A program made the position numbers and the translations under genes. A DNA stretch of 64,000 bases. It comes from F23-B02 sp963613665 (GTDB lineage: Bacteria > Bacillota > Clostridia > Oscillospirales > Oscillospiraceae). Positions 52,387 through 60,209 of this stretch are shown one piece after another (the stretch's first letter is position 1; every line of letters starts with the position of its first letter). The stretch lies in assembly GCA_963613665.1 (NCBI GenBank), contig CAVEAL010000004.1, positions 1-64,000 on the forward strand. The letters run 5' to 3'. The notes below the pieces were generated by a model. That model ran no database searches, had not been told where the DNA came from, and was given only the letters and a program-made list of their open reading frames with translations.

Positions 52387-53283
52387 GCATATGAGAGTTA
52401 GTCTGCCGCTCAGATTTTCTATTTCGTGCCGCTCCGAGCCCTTGCCGCGTTCGCCGTCGAGCGACCAGTCAAGGTCCTCGGGAGCGGATATCTTCAGGGT
52501 GTCGGCCTGGAAGAAATCGAGGAAGGGTGAGGAGTAGTCCTGAGTAAAAACTCCGAGAAGGATGCTCTGGAAATCAATGAGGGTGCGCGGCTCGTGCACG
52601 AGCAGGATCTCAAACTTGCCGTCGCCGGTGTCAACGACGGTCTTGGGCAGCGTTATCGTTCCGGCGACCGAGGTGGAGTTGCACACGGCCCCGAATATAT
52701 AATCGCCCTCGCAGGTGAACTCGCCCACGTCGATCGCAAGATGATGCGCCTTTATTTTGGGAAGATCCTTCACCGCGTCAAGCAGATATGCCGAGTGTCC
52801 GAGCATGTTCTTGAGATTCTGCGGTGTAGTGTACGACAGCCACGAAAATGCGCCGAAGGCTGCGACATAGGCAAAATACTGATTGCCGAACTTGCCGATA
52901 TCAATGCTTTTTGGCTTTCCGTCAACAATGTTCTGCGCGGCCTCGAGCATATCCGAGGATATGCCGTGGCAGGCGGCAAAGTCGTTCGTGCTGCCCGAGG
53001 GGATGTAGCCGAGCGGCGTATGGCAGTTACCGCGGATGATGCCGCTTATGACCTCGTTGAGCGTGCCGTCGCCGCCGATGCAGACGATGAGGTCGAACTC
53101 ATTGCCGTAGTGCATGGCAAAATCGGTCGCGTCGCCGCGCTTTGCGGTCGGGAAAACCGTCACGGCACAGTCGTTTGCAGAGAATATGCCGATTATATCA
53201 GGCAGAAAGCGCAGTGATACGCGCCTGCCCGAGACGGGATTTATTATGAGCATAAGCTTTTTGAGACGGGAAAATTCTTTCAT
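52384..53283 (-). CDS. Diacylglycerol/lipid kinase (DagK/YegS family)
   Basis: The 299-residue lipid kinase has LIINPVSGRR at the N-terminus and the ATP signature CIGGDGTLNEVISG near residue 68, then GYIPSGSTNDFA. It would phosphorylate diacylglycerol or a similar lipid, feeding phosphatidate to CdsA, whose gene lies just upstream in the same direction. The spacing of 18 bases suggests one operon for phospholipid recycling. Confidence 0.88.
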   Translation of the reverse strand: MKEFSRLKKLMLIINPVSGRRVSLRFLPDIIGIFSANDCAVTVFPTAKRGDATDFAMHYGNEFDLIVCIGGDGTLNEVISGIIRGNCHTPLGYIPSGSTNDFAACHGISSDMLEAAQNIVDGKPKSIDIGKFGNQYFAYVAAFGAFSWLSYTTPQNLKNMLGHSAYLLDAVKDLPKIKAHHLAIDVGEFTCEGDYIFGAVCNSTSVAGTITLPKTVVDTGDGKFEILLVHEPRTLIDFQSILLGVFTQDYSSPFLDFFQADTLKISAPEDLDWSLDGERGKGSERHEIENLSGRLTLIC

Positions 53284-53301
53284 TCAATTACTCCGCATAT
53301 A

Positions 53302-54105
53302 TCAGATGACGCCGGCGATGAGAAGGCAGAAGTATGCCGAAGGAATGGAAAAGAGCAGACTGTCCACTCTGTCCATAACGCCGCCGTGGCCGGGGATGAG
53401 ATTGCTGTAGTCCTTGAGACCCGCCATTCGCTTTATAAGCGACGCGGCAAGGTCGCCGATCTGACCGAAGCTCGAGCAGATAAGGGCGGTCAGCGCGCAG
53501 GAGAGCGCATTGACAGAATACCACTGCCTGAGCACGAAAAACAGAATAATGCCTGCGACGACGGCGCTTATCGCACCGCATATGCTGCCCTCGACGGTCT
53601 TGTTGGGGCTCACCTCCGGAGCAAGCTTGTTTTTGCCGAAGCGCTTGCCGCCGAAGAGCGCAAAGCTGTCGCAGACCCATGTGGATATGCAGGCGACGGA
53701 GAATACGGGGATCCACACGCTGCTGTCCATGAGAGCGAGCTTGCAGACGATAACGAAGGGAACGATGGGATAAGCAAGAACGCCGAGCGTTGCCAGAGCG
53801 CCCGCGCCGCGTATCTTTTCGGACACGATACCGGCTGTCATGACGGCAAACACCGCAAGAAAGAACGTTATCTCAAATGCGAGCGCACCGGCATTAAACC
53901 AGAGCTCCGCGACCGTTGCAATACAGTAGGCGTACAGTATGAACGCTGCGCAGGTGATATCCTTCTGTCCGACGGCGCGGCAGGTCTCCCACACGCCCAT
54001 TATCATGGCTGCCAGCAGGAACAGCGCCCTCGTCACGGGACCGAGCGCAAAGCAGGCAACGACGAGTATAATGAGCACCGTTGCCGAAATAACTCTTGTT
54101 TTCAA
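53302..54105 (-). CDS. cdsA: Phosphatidate cytidylyltransferase
   Basis: The 267-residue integral membrane enzyme makes CDP-diacylglycerol from phosphatidate and CTP. The C-terminal signature reads LIKRMAGLKDYSNLIPGHGG followed by VMDRVDS, with the catalytic Asp residues. The start is TTG at 54105 with AGAGGG upstream. It is shorter than E. coli CdsA but normal for Clostridia. Confidence 0.93.
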   Translation of the reverse strand: MKTRVISATVLIILVVACFALGPVTRALFLLAAMIMGVWETCRAVGQKDITCAAFILYAYCIATVAELWFNAGALAFEITFFLAVFAVMTAGIVSEKIRGAGALATLGVLAYPIVPFVIVCKLALMDSSVWIPVFSVACISTWVCDSFALFGGKRFGKNKLAPEVSPNKTVEGSICGAISAVVAGIILFFVLRQWYSVNALSCALTALICSSFGQIGDLAASLIKRMAGLKDYSNLIPGHGGVMDRVDSLLFSIPSAYFCLLIAGVI

Positions 54106-54223
54106 GTTGTGTACCCTCTTTCGTAAAAATACAGAATTATCACTTAATATAACATATTACCTGCATTTCTACAACAACAAAAGGTTTCAAATAATTAAAA
54201 TGCGCCGTTTGGAAAAATAATTC

Positions 54224-54252
54224 TTGTGTTTTTCGCAAAAAGATGTGATACT
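54224..54252 (+). promoter_or_regulatory. Possible promoter of the sigma/anti-sigma pair
   Basis: TTGTGT and GATACT are separated by 17 bp, about 45 bases before the start. Confidence 0.4.
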
Positions 54253-54296
54253 TAATTCAATAATCCGTCTTTATTATTAGAAGTTAGGAGATAGTT

Positions 54297-54857
54297 TTGG
54301 ACGATCGGCGTATTGTAGAGCTTTTTCTGGCACGCTCGGAGGAAGCCTTGTTACAAATAGATATTAAATACGGCCGCTATTGTCACCGCGTGGCATTCAA
54401 TGTGCTCGGAAATGCCGAGGACAGCGAGGAGTGCGTGAACGATGCCTACATGAGGGCGTGGGGCAGCATCCCGCCTAATGAGCCGGATTCGCTTTCGGCA
54501 TACATCGGCAAGATAACGCGCAATATCGCGCTCGATAAGCTGCGGCAGAAAAACAGCTCAAAGCGTGGAAACGGTGAAGTCCCTGTGCTGCTCGACGAGC
54601 TTGCCGAGTGCGTTTCCGGTGTTGACGAGCTGGAGCGGCGGCAGGATTCCGAGGAGATAACGAATGCGCTCAACGGCTTTCTCGAAACGCTCAGTGCGCT
54701 TGAACGCGGCGTTTTCATGAGACGGTATTGGATGATGGAGCCTATCGCGGACGTTGCGGCGCGCTACGGCATATCGGTTTCAAAAACGACTACGATGCTT
54801 TTCAGACTGCGCGGCAGACTGAAGAAACATTTTATGAAAGAAGGAATATCTCTTTGA
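54297..54857 (+). CDS. RNA polymerase sigma factor, ECF-like
   Basis: The 186-residue sigma factor has region 2 (AFNVLGNAEDSEECVNDAYM, IGKITRNIALDKLRQKN) and region 4 (LERGVFMRRYWMMEPIADVA, GISVSKTTTMLFRLRGRLKK). It lacks regions 1 and 3, as ECF types do. The TTG start follows TTAGGAGA. The next gene overlaps it and encodes an RsgI-like membrane protein, its likely anti-sigma factor. The regulon is unknown. Confidence 0.87.
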   Translation: MDDRRIVELFLARSEEALLQIDIKYGRYCHRVAFNVLGNAEDSEECVNDAYMRAWGSIPPNEPDSLSAYIGKITRNIALDKLRQKNSSKRGNGEVPVLLDELAECVSGVDELERRQDSEEITNALNGFLETLSALERGVFMRRYWMMEPIADVAARYGISVSKTTTMLFRLRGRLKKHFMKEGISL

Positions 54858-55975
54858 AGAGCGATGATTTGCTCAGACATCTCGGGTCTGTAAAGGACGA
54901 ATATATTGAAGAGATAATGACCGAAAGCGTGAGAACGGCGCGCAGGCGTGCAAGCTCACGCAGCCTTGTCGCGTCCATTGCGGCAAGCCTTGCCATAGTT
55001 CTGCTCGGAACGGGCATAATGGCGGCCGACGGAGCAAAGGTGGATAAGGACGAGATGACGCTCCCGAGCTCGGTGCAGAGCGTTCAGCTTGCGCATAACA
55101 GCGTTATCATGATAGACGTCAACCCGAGCATTTGCCTTGAGGTGAACGACAGGGGCACGGTCGTGAGTGCTGAGGGACTGAACGAGGAGGCGCAGCCGGT
55201 GCTCGACGGACTTGAGCTGAAGGGTCAGGATTATAAGACGGCCGTTTCCCTGATAGTTGCCTCGCTTCAGGAGAAAGAATATATTACAAACCTCAAAAAC
55301 TCCGTTCTCATAAGCGTCGCAGCTTCGGATGACGAGACGGCGCAGCAGATACGCAAGAGCGCGGTAGCGGCGATCGAGGAGCTCGACAAGTCCGTAAATT
55401 ACGGCTTCTCTATACTCAGCCAGATAATAAGCCTTGACGATAAAGCGGCAGCGACGGCGGAAAAGTACAGTGTGTCCGAGGGCCGCGTCGATATCATAAA
55501 TAAATTCGTATCCGAGCACGGCGACTACAGCTTTGAAAAGCTTATAGAGAGCAATGTCCAGCTTCTCAACCAGCTGTTTGAGTATGCCGGTCTGCCCGAG
55601 GGCGTTGAGCGTCTCGGCGCCGTTGCCGGTGTCGTTCCCGCAGAGTACGAGGAAAAGCTCAACCTCGGCGAGCTCAGCTGCGATGAGCTTATGAGCTTTA
55701 CGAGCGCCATCAGCGATTTCTACGATAAGCTCAGCGAGTATTACAGTCCCAGTGACGTTGCAAAGCGCATAGGCTACGAGTTCAGCATTGCCGAGAGCAG
55801 CACGGAGGACGGACAGAAGCTCTGGGCCGTGCTTGCCGAGAGCCTTACAAAGAATATAGGAAACCACGGCGCACTCATCGGCCTCGGTCAGAGCACGATC
55901 ACCGACTGGCTCAGCCAGAGTGAGCTCGGAAGCGTCATAGCGCACATCGCAGCAGCTTTCATACCCGCAGCATAA
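54854..55975 (+). CDS. RsgI-like membrane anti-sigma factor
   Basis: The 373-residue protein has a short cytoplasmic N-terminus (1-38), one membrane span (about 38-58) and an extracytoplasmic region. Near residue 82 the phrase VIMIDVNPSICLEVN matches the RsgI domain in which the Asn-Pro bond (Asn90-Pro91) is self-cleaved, followed by LDGLELKGQDYKTAV. The distal 200 residues are helical and unrecognised; no carbohydrate-binding module is seen. TTG 54854 overlaps the sigma gene, with AAGGA upstream. It should hold the sigma factor at the membrane until a signal arrives. Confidence 0.78.
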   Translation: MKSDDLLRHLGSVKDEYIEEIMTESVRTARRRASSRSLVASIAASLAIVLLGTGIMAADGAKVDKDEMTLPSSVQSVQLAHNSVIMIDVNPSICLEVNDRGTVVSAEGLNEEAQPVLDGLELKGQDYKTAVSLIVASLQEKEYITNLKNSVLISVAASDDETAQQIRKSAVAAIEELDKSVNYGFSILSQIISLDDKAAATAEKYSVSEGRVDIINKFVSEHGDYSFEKLIESNVQLLNQLFEYAGLPEGVERLGAVAGVVPAEYEEKLNLGELSCDELMSFTSAISDFYDKLSEYYSPSDVAKRIGYEFSIAESSTEDGQKLWAVLAESLTKNIGNHGALIGLGQSTITDWLSQSELGSVIAHIAAAFIPAA

Positions 55976-56001
55976 GCAAATACTAAGCCCACATATAATA
56001 T

Positions 56002-56037
56002 ACAAAACGGCAGGAGCGAAAACTCCTGCCGTTTTGT
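56002..56037 (+). terminator. Intrinsic terminator after the anti-sigma gene
   Basis: ACAAAACGGCAGGAG pairs with CTCCTGCCGTTTTGT around a short loop. Confidence 0.85.
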
Positions 56038-56064
56038 CGGAAGCAGGGCGTTGACACAATGCAG

Positions 56065-56093
56065 TTGAAAACGACAAAAAAATGTGATATAAA
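56065..56093 (+). promoter_or_regulatory. Promoter of the solute-binding protein gene
   Basis: TTGAAA and TATAAA are separated by 17 bp, about 50 bases before the ATG. Confidence 0.6.
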
Positions 56094-56141
56094 TGCAGTG
56101 TAAACCTCAAATAGCTTATTTTAACGAAAAAGGAACTTAAA

Positions 56142-57338
56142 ATGTCAAAGATCAAGTATAAGCTCGCGCTTGCTGCTGCGGCGGTACTGCTGCTCGGAGG
56201 CGTAATATACATATACTTTGCCCACTATGCGGCGTTCAAGCCGGATGAGCCTCAGACCCTGAGCGTCTGGTACGTAAACGACGATGCAATGTGGTCGGGC
56301 TTCTACACCGTGTGCGGTGAGTACAACGAAACGGAAGGAGCCGACTGCGGCATCACGATAGACGCAAAGGGCTTCGATACTCAGGCGCAGCTGTACGAAA
56401 GCGTGATCGAGGCCGTGGAAACCGATGGCGAAAAGCCCGATATTATTGCCTGCGATACCGACTTTGCCGCATATCTTGACGAGGAGGACGCACTTGCCGA
56501 TATGGATAAGTACTTCGGCAGCTGGGAGACCTCGGGCTACGATAAGAACATGACTGCTGCCGCAAAGAGCTCAAAGGGGCTTGCCTGTGTGCCCATAGCG
56601 GCGGAGACAAATGTTTTCATTGTCAACACCTCGCTTTTTGCCGACTCCGAGGCGATATCGAACTTCGAAAAGCTCTGCTCGGTCGCCGATGAGTACTATA
56701 AGCGCAGCTCCGAAAGCTTTTTTACGATCTCCGATTACTCGCTGTTTTTCCGCGATGCCGTTGCACAGCTCGGCGAGGAGTTTGACGGCGTGAGTCCGCA
56801 CGATACCGACAGCGATAACTGCAAATATATCTACAAGCTGCTTGCGGAAACTGCCTATGACCGAGGCTTTATTTCCTCCGGCGGACAGGCTGCAAAAATG
56901 CTTGCCGACGGCGACATCGCGGCTGCGATCATATCGTCGGCGGATCTGATGAAGTATGCCGATAAGCTCAGCGGCGATGAGTTTGAGTTTGTGAGCTACC
57001 CGTATATGAAGGACGGCAAGCCCGCATATACGCAGAAGGTCACGGGAATCACGATACTCGCATCAGACGGTACGCGCGAAAGGTCGGCGGTGGAGTTCCT
57101 GCGCTGGTTCACTTCGCAGAAGAATAACAGCAGCTTTGTCGGCGATTCGGGCTATCTTGCAGCCATCGGCAGGGAGAGCTCCTCGTCCGACTCGGCGCTG
57201 TATGGAAAGCTCATGGACGCAGTGGAGCAGATGCAGAAAAACGGCGGCGATACGACAACGGCCGCAAACGCCGAATACTCGGTAAACAGCAGGAACTTTG
57301 ACAGTGTCCTGAGTACGATAATGAATTCACTAAACTAA
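56142..57338 (+). CDS. Membrane-anchored extracellular solute-binding protein
   Basis: The 398-residue protein has an N-terminal anchor (LALAAAAVLLLGGVIYIYF) without a lipobox Cys, so it is probably not a lipoprotein. The body follows the type 1 ABC binding-protein pattern: LSVWYVNDD, PDIIACDTDFAAYL, VPIAAETNVFIVNTSLF, GDIAAAIIS and KVTGITILASDG. Such proteins bind oligosaccharides or similar ligands. No ABC permease or ATPase gene is near. It may act as a sensor or work with a distant transporter. Confidence 0.72.
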   Translation: MSKIKYKLALAAAAVLLLGGVIYIYFAHYAAFKPDEPQTLSVWYVNDDAMWSGFYTVCGEYNETEGADCGITIDAKGFDTQAQLYESVIEAVETDGEKPDIIACDTDFAAYLDEEDALADMDKYFGSWETSGYDKNMTAAAKSSKGLACVPIAAETNVFIVNTSLFADSEAISNFEKLCSVADEYYKRSSESFFTISDYSLFFRDAVAQLGEEFDGVSPHDTDSDNCKYIYKLLAETAYDRGFISSGGQAAKMLADGDIAAAIISSADLMKYADKLSGDEFEFVSYPYMKDGKPAYTQKVTGITILASDGTRERSAVEFLRWFTSQKNNSSFVGDSGYLAAIGRESSSSDSALYGKLMDAVEQMQKNGGDTTTAANAEYSVNSRNFDSVLSTIMNSLN

Positions 57339-57359
57339 TAAATACAGAGGTGCACGGAT

Positions 57360-58031
57360 ATGGAAGGCTTCAGAGTACTTGAGATCAAAAAAAGCGTATT
57401 TGAAAATAACGACAGGGAGGCAGAGCAGCTCAGGCAGGAGCTCAAAAAAGAAAAAACATTTCTCCTCAACCTCATGTCGTCCCCCGGCTCGGGCAAGACG
57501 ACGACCCTCAAGGCTACAATTGCGGCGCTCAAAGACGATATGCGCATAGGCGTCATGGAGGCGGATATCGACTCGGACGTTGATGCTCACACCATTGCCG
57601 AGACCGGCGCAAAGGTCATTCAGCTGCATACCGGCGGCATGTGCCACCTCGACGCGGGTATGACCAGGCAGGGACTTGAGGGCCTCGGCACGGAGAATAT
57701 CGACTTTGCCATTCTTGAGAATGTCGGCAACCTCGTATGCCCCGCGGAGTTTGACACCGGCGCCGTTAAAAACGCGATGATCCTCTCCGTTCCCGAGGGT
57801 CACGACAAACCTCTTAAATACCCCCTGATGTTCTCAATATGCGACGTTCTGCTCGTCAACAAGATAGACGTCATGCCGTATTTCGACTTTGACCTTAAAA
57901 AATGCGAGGAGTACGTCAAAAAGCTCAATCCCGATATAACCATCATCCCCATCTCAGCAAGAACCGGCGAGGGCATCGACAGGTGGGCAGACTGGCTGCG
58001 CACTCAGGTCGCCGAATGGAATAAGCAGTAA
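57360..58031 (+). CDS. hypB: Hydrogenase nickel-insertion GTPase HypB
   Basis: The 223-residue SIMIBI GTPase has the P-loop NLMSSPGSGKTTTL (residues 38-51), VMEADIDSDVDA, GGMCHLDAGM with the metal-binding Cys-His, ENVGNLVCP and NKIDVMPY for guanine binding. It delivers nickel to [NiFe] hydrogenases or, in some bacteria, to other nickel enzymes. There is no N-terminal His stretch. None of the other hyp genes lies nearby. It starts 21 bases after the solute-binding protein gene, so the two are probably cotranscribed. Confidence 0.92.
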   Translation: MEGFRVLEIKKSVFENNDREAEQLRQELKKEKTFLLNLMSSPGSGKTTTLKATIAALKDDMRIGVMEADIDSDVDAHTIAETGAKVIQLHTGGMCHLDAGMTRQGLEGLGTENIDFAILENVGNLVCPAEFDTGAVKNAMILSVPEGHDKPLKYPLMFSICDVLLVNKIDVMPYFDFDLKKCEEYVKKLNPDITIIPISARTGEGIDRWADWLRTQVAEWNKQ

Positions 58032-58041
58032 TGAAATGCAG

Positions 58042-58080
58042 AAAGCAGCTTCACCTTTTTTCGGATGAAGCTGCTTTTTT
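58042..58080 (+). terminator. Intrinsic terminator after hypB
   Basis: AAAGCAGCTTCA pairs with TGAAGCTGCTTTT, followed by a T-run. Confidence 0.85.
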
Positions 58081-58090
58081 GAGCTCTGCA

Positions 58091-58411
58091 TCAGGTCGGC
58101 TCGTAGGCCTTGCCGGTGGGATTGCCGTCGGCGTCATAGTCGATGCACTCCATAAGCTGCGGATCGACGTGGCTCTGGCGCTTTATCGTCATGCCGACGC
58201 CCTGATTGTTGAATACCCAGATGTAGTTATTCCAGACCGTAGGGTCTTTTTTCTTGAAAACCGTTGTTTCGTTCAAGCGGCAGAACTTTGCTCTGCCCTC
58301 TGCGGTGTCAAGAAGGTCGCCCTCGCCGGTGTAAAACAGCTCGTCGCTGTATTTATAGCCGTCCTGCTCTTCGATCTCTTTTTTCAGATCGACCTTTTCT
58401 TCGTTTGTCAT
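58091..58411 (-). CDS. Unrecognised 106-residue protein
   Basis: I do not recognise the family. The product is acidic and soluble, with no membrane segment. It is rich in Asp and Glu near the N-terminus (VDLKKEIEEQDGY) and holds aromatic-rich TVWNNYIWVFNNQGVG in the middle. A clear GGAGG seven bases before the ATG supports expression. It is a single gene, convergent with hypB. Confidence 0.6.
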   Translation of the reverse strand: MTNEEKVDLKKEIEEQDGYKYSDELFYTGEGDLLDTAEGRAKFCRLNETTVFKKKDPTVWNNYIWVFNNQGVGMTIKRQSHVDPQLMECIDYDADGNPTGKAYEPT

Positions 58412-58532
58412 GGCATAGCCTCCGATGAGTTTTTATTAATTGTAACATGCCGCGCCGCCCGGCGCAAGCGAAAAAAACGGAATGTACAATATCACAGCAC
58501 AGAATATTAAATAACTAATTATCCGGTTTCTG

Positions 58533-58561
58533 TTGACCGAGTTAAAAAAACTTGGTAAAAT
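58533..58561 (+). promoter_or_regulatory. Promoter of the phosphorelay operon
   Basis: TTGACC and TAAAAT are separated by 17 bp, 56 bases before the GTG start. Confidence 0.7.
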
Positions 58562-58616
58562 AAATATTATAAAATTCTTCAGAAAATAAGGAACATTATA
58601 TCAGAGGTGCTTAACT

Positions 58617-59336
58617 GTGTATAAAACAATTATCGTTGAGGACGACCTGATGGTCTGTTCGATCCTCGAAAAGCAGCTCGGGAAATTTACCCAGCTGAAG
58701 CTTGCAGGCAATTATCGCCGCTGCACCGACGCGCTTGAGTATCTCAGGCAGATGCCCGACGGGGCTGATCTTGTTGTTCTTGACTACTTCATGCCCGGAA
58801 TGAACGGCATCGAGTTTCTCGCGGAGCTCAGAAAGTTCAACACCGAGGTCCAGGTCATCATGATAACCTCAGCCGACGACTATCAGGTCATACGTTCGGC
58901 CATGTGCTACGGCATCTGCGACTACATACTCAAGCCCTTTAACGGTGCGCGTTTGGAAAAAGCCGTTTCGCGCTTTGATACGGTCATGAAGCTCGTCAGA
59001 ACGACAAGAGTCTGGACGCAGGATAAGGTCGATATTCTGCTGTGCCCGCACAGAAACTACAACACTGCCGAGCAGTCGGCCTCCGGCGTTCCGAATTCGG
59101 GCAAAATAAACAAAACGACGCTCGAAACGGTTCGCGGCTTCATGAGCAAAAATGCGGGACGGAAAATGCCGCTTATCGAGATAAGCGAGGGCCTCGGCCT
59201 TTCGACCGTTACCTCGCGCAGATATCTTAAATACATGCACTCTCTCGGCGAGGTCGGCATAACGCTCGACTGCAAGACCGGAGGCCGCCCGTCGGAAATA
59301 TTTGAATATAAGGAGTGTGCAGATGTCAGAGCTTAA
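58617..59336 (+). CDS. Response regulator, CitB/DcuR-like
   Basis: The 239-residue protein has a receiver domain (1-120) with acidic pocket Glu8-Asp9, phospho-acceptor Asp56 in VVLDYFMPGMNG, and the Lys of ILKPF. The C-terminal HTH (LIEISEGLGLSTVTSRRYLKYM, split at the turn) resembles CitB-family regulators. GTG start follows AGAGGTG. It is the first gene of the operon with HPt and sensor kinase genes, and likely the output of that relay. Confidence 0.9.
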   Translation: MYKTIIVEDDLMVCSILEKQLGKFTQLKLAGNYRRCTDALEYLRQMPDGADLVVLDYFMPGMNGIEFLAELRKFNTEVQVIMITSADDYQVIRSAMCYGICDYILKPFNGARLEKAVSRFDTVMKLVRTTRVWTQDKVDILLCPHRNYNTAEQSASGVPNSGKINKTTLETVRGFMSKNAGRKMPLIEISEGLGLSTVTSRRYLKYMHSLGEVGITLDCKTGGRPSEIFEYKECADVRA

Positions 59337-59673
59337 ATTTGCCTACGCCGCGCACGGATACGATTATGCCGGCGCTATTGAGCGCGTTTCCGATGACGAG
59401 GAGCTTCTGCGAAGCCTGCTTGATATGTTCCTTGCGGACGCAAATTACACTGCGCTCATGTCGGCGCTTGCCGTGCGTGATGCACAGGCGGGCTTTCAGG
59501 CGGCGCATTCGCTCAAGGGAAGCTCCGGCATGCTGGGGCTTACCGGACTTTTTGAAGCGCTCAGGAGCATTACCGAGCCGCTGCGCCGCGGCGATGCAGA
59601 ACGGGCGCTGAGCTGCCGCGAGGCCGTCGAGCGCGAATATGCGGCGGCGGCCGACATGATAAAAAGCCTATGA
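59323..59673 (+). CDS. Histidine phosphotransfer (HPt) protein
   Basis: The 116-residue all-helical protein carries the HPt motif AAHSLKGSSGMLGL with phosphorylatable His62. ATG 59323 has AAGGAG seven bases upstream and lies inside the end of the response regulator gene. A free HPt implies a multistep relay between the hybrid-type kinase downstream and a response regulator. Confidence 0.9.
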   Translation: MSELKFAYAAHGYDYAGAIERVSDDEELLRSLLDMFLADANYTALMSALAVRDAQAGFQAAHSLKGSSGMLGLTGLFEALRSITEPLRRGDAERALSCREAVEREYAAAADMIKSL

Positions 59674-60194
59674 TGCTCCTTGGAGCGGCAGCGTTTGCAC
59701 TTATGCTGCTGGGAGATATGAATGATGCCGTATGGCACAAAAAGGCGCTGCGTCTGTGCTTTCCCACAGGACTTGCGGCGCTTGTCGCCGCAACGGCGCT
59801 GAGGCTTGAGCCGGAAAGGCCCGACGGAGCATGGTGCGCCGTCGCTGCGGCGTTTCTGCTCCTGCTTCTTTATGTCTTGTTCGGCTCGTTTCCCGTCAAG
59901 GATGCGTACATCCGGCAGGATGAGGGGCGGCGACTGTACGACAGGGGCTTTTATGCCGTGTGCCGCCATCCGGGGGTGCTGTTCTTTGCGGGACTGTACG
60001 CTTCGCTGCACTATGCGCTTGCGCTCCCGTGGGCAGATGCCGCGCTGTATACGGCTCTTGATCTGCTGCTTGCAGCGGCGGAGGACAGGTGGTTTTTCCC
60101 ACGCTCAATCGGCGGATACGACGGATATAAAAAGCGTGTGCCCTTTCTTATCCCGAGCCTGTCCGGGATAAAGGAAATAATCAAAAGACAATAA
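59670..60194 (+). CDS. ICMT-like membrane protein
   Basis: The 174-residue protein has about five membrane segments. The C-terminal part resembles isoprenylcysteine carboxyl methyltransferase-type and phospholipid methyltransferase-type proteins: GFYAVCRHPGVLFF, then EDRWFFPRSIGGYDGYKKRV and PFLIP. That region usually binds SAM, but activity is unproved here. It overlaps the HPt stop (ATGA) and belongs to the signalling operon, so it may modify a lipid or the neighbouring GH3 product. Confidence 0.6.
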   Translation: MMLLGAAAFALMLLGDMNDAVWHKKALRLCFPTGLAALVAATALRLEPERPDGAWCAVAAAFLLLLLYVLFGSFPVKDAYIRQDEGRRLYDRGFYAVCRHPGVLFFAGLYASLHYALALPWADAALYTALDLLLAAAEDRWFFPRSIGGYDGYKKRVPFLIPSLSGIKEIIKRQ

Positions 60195-60209
60195 TTCGGA
60201 TGAAGATAT

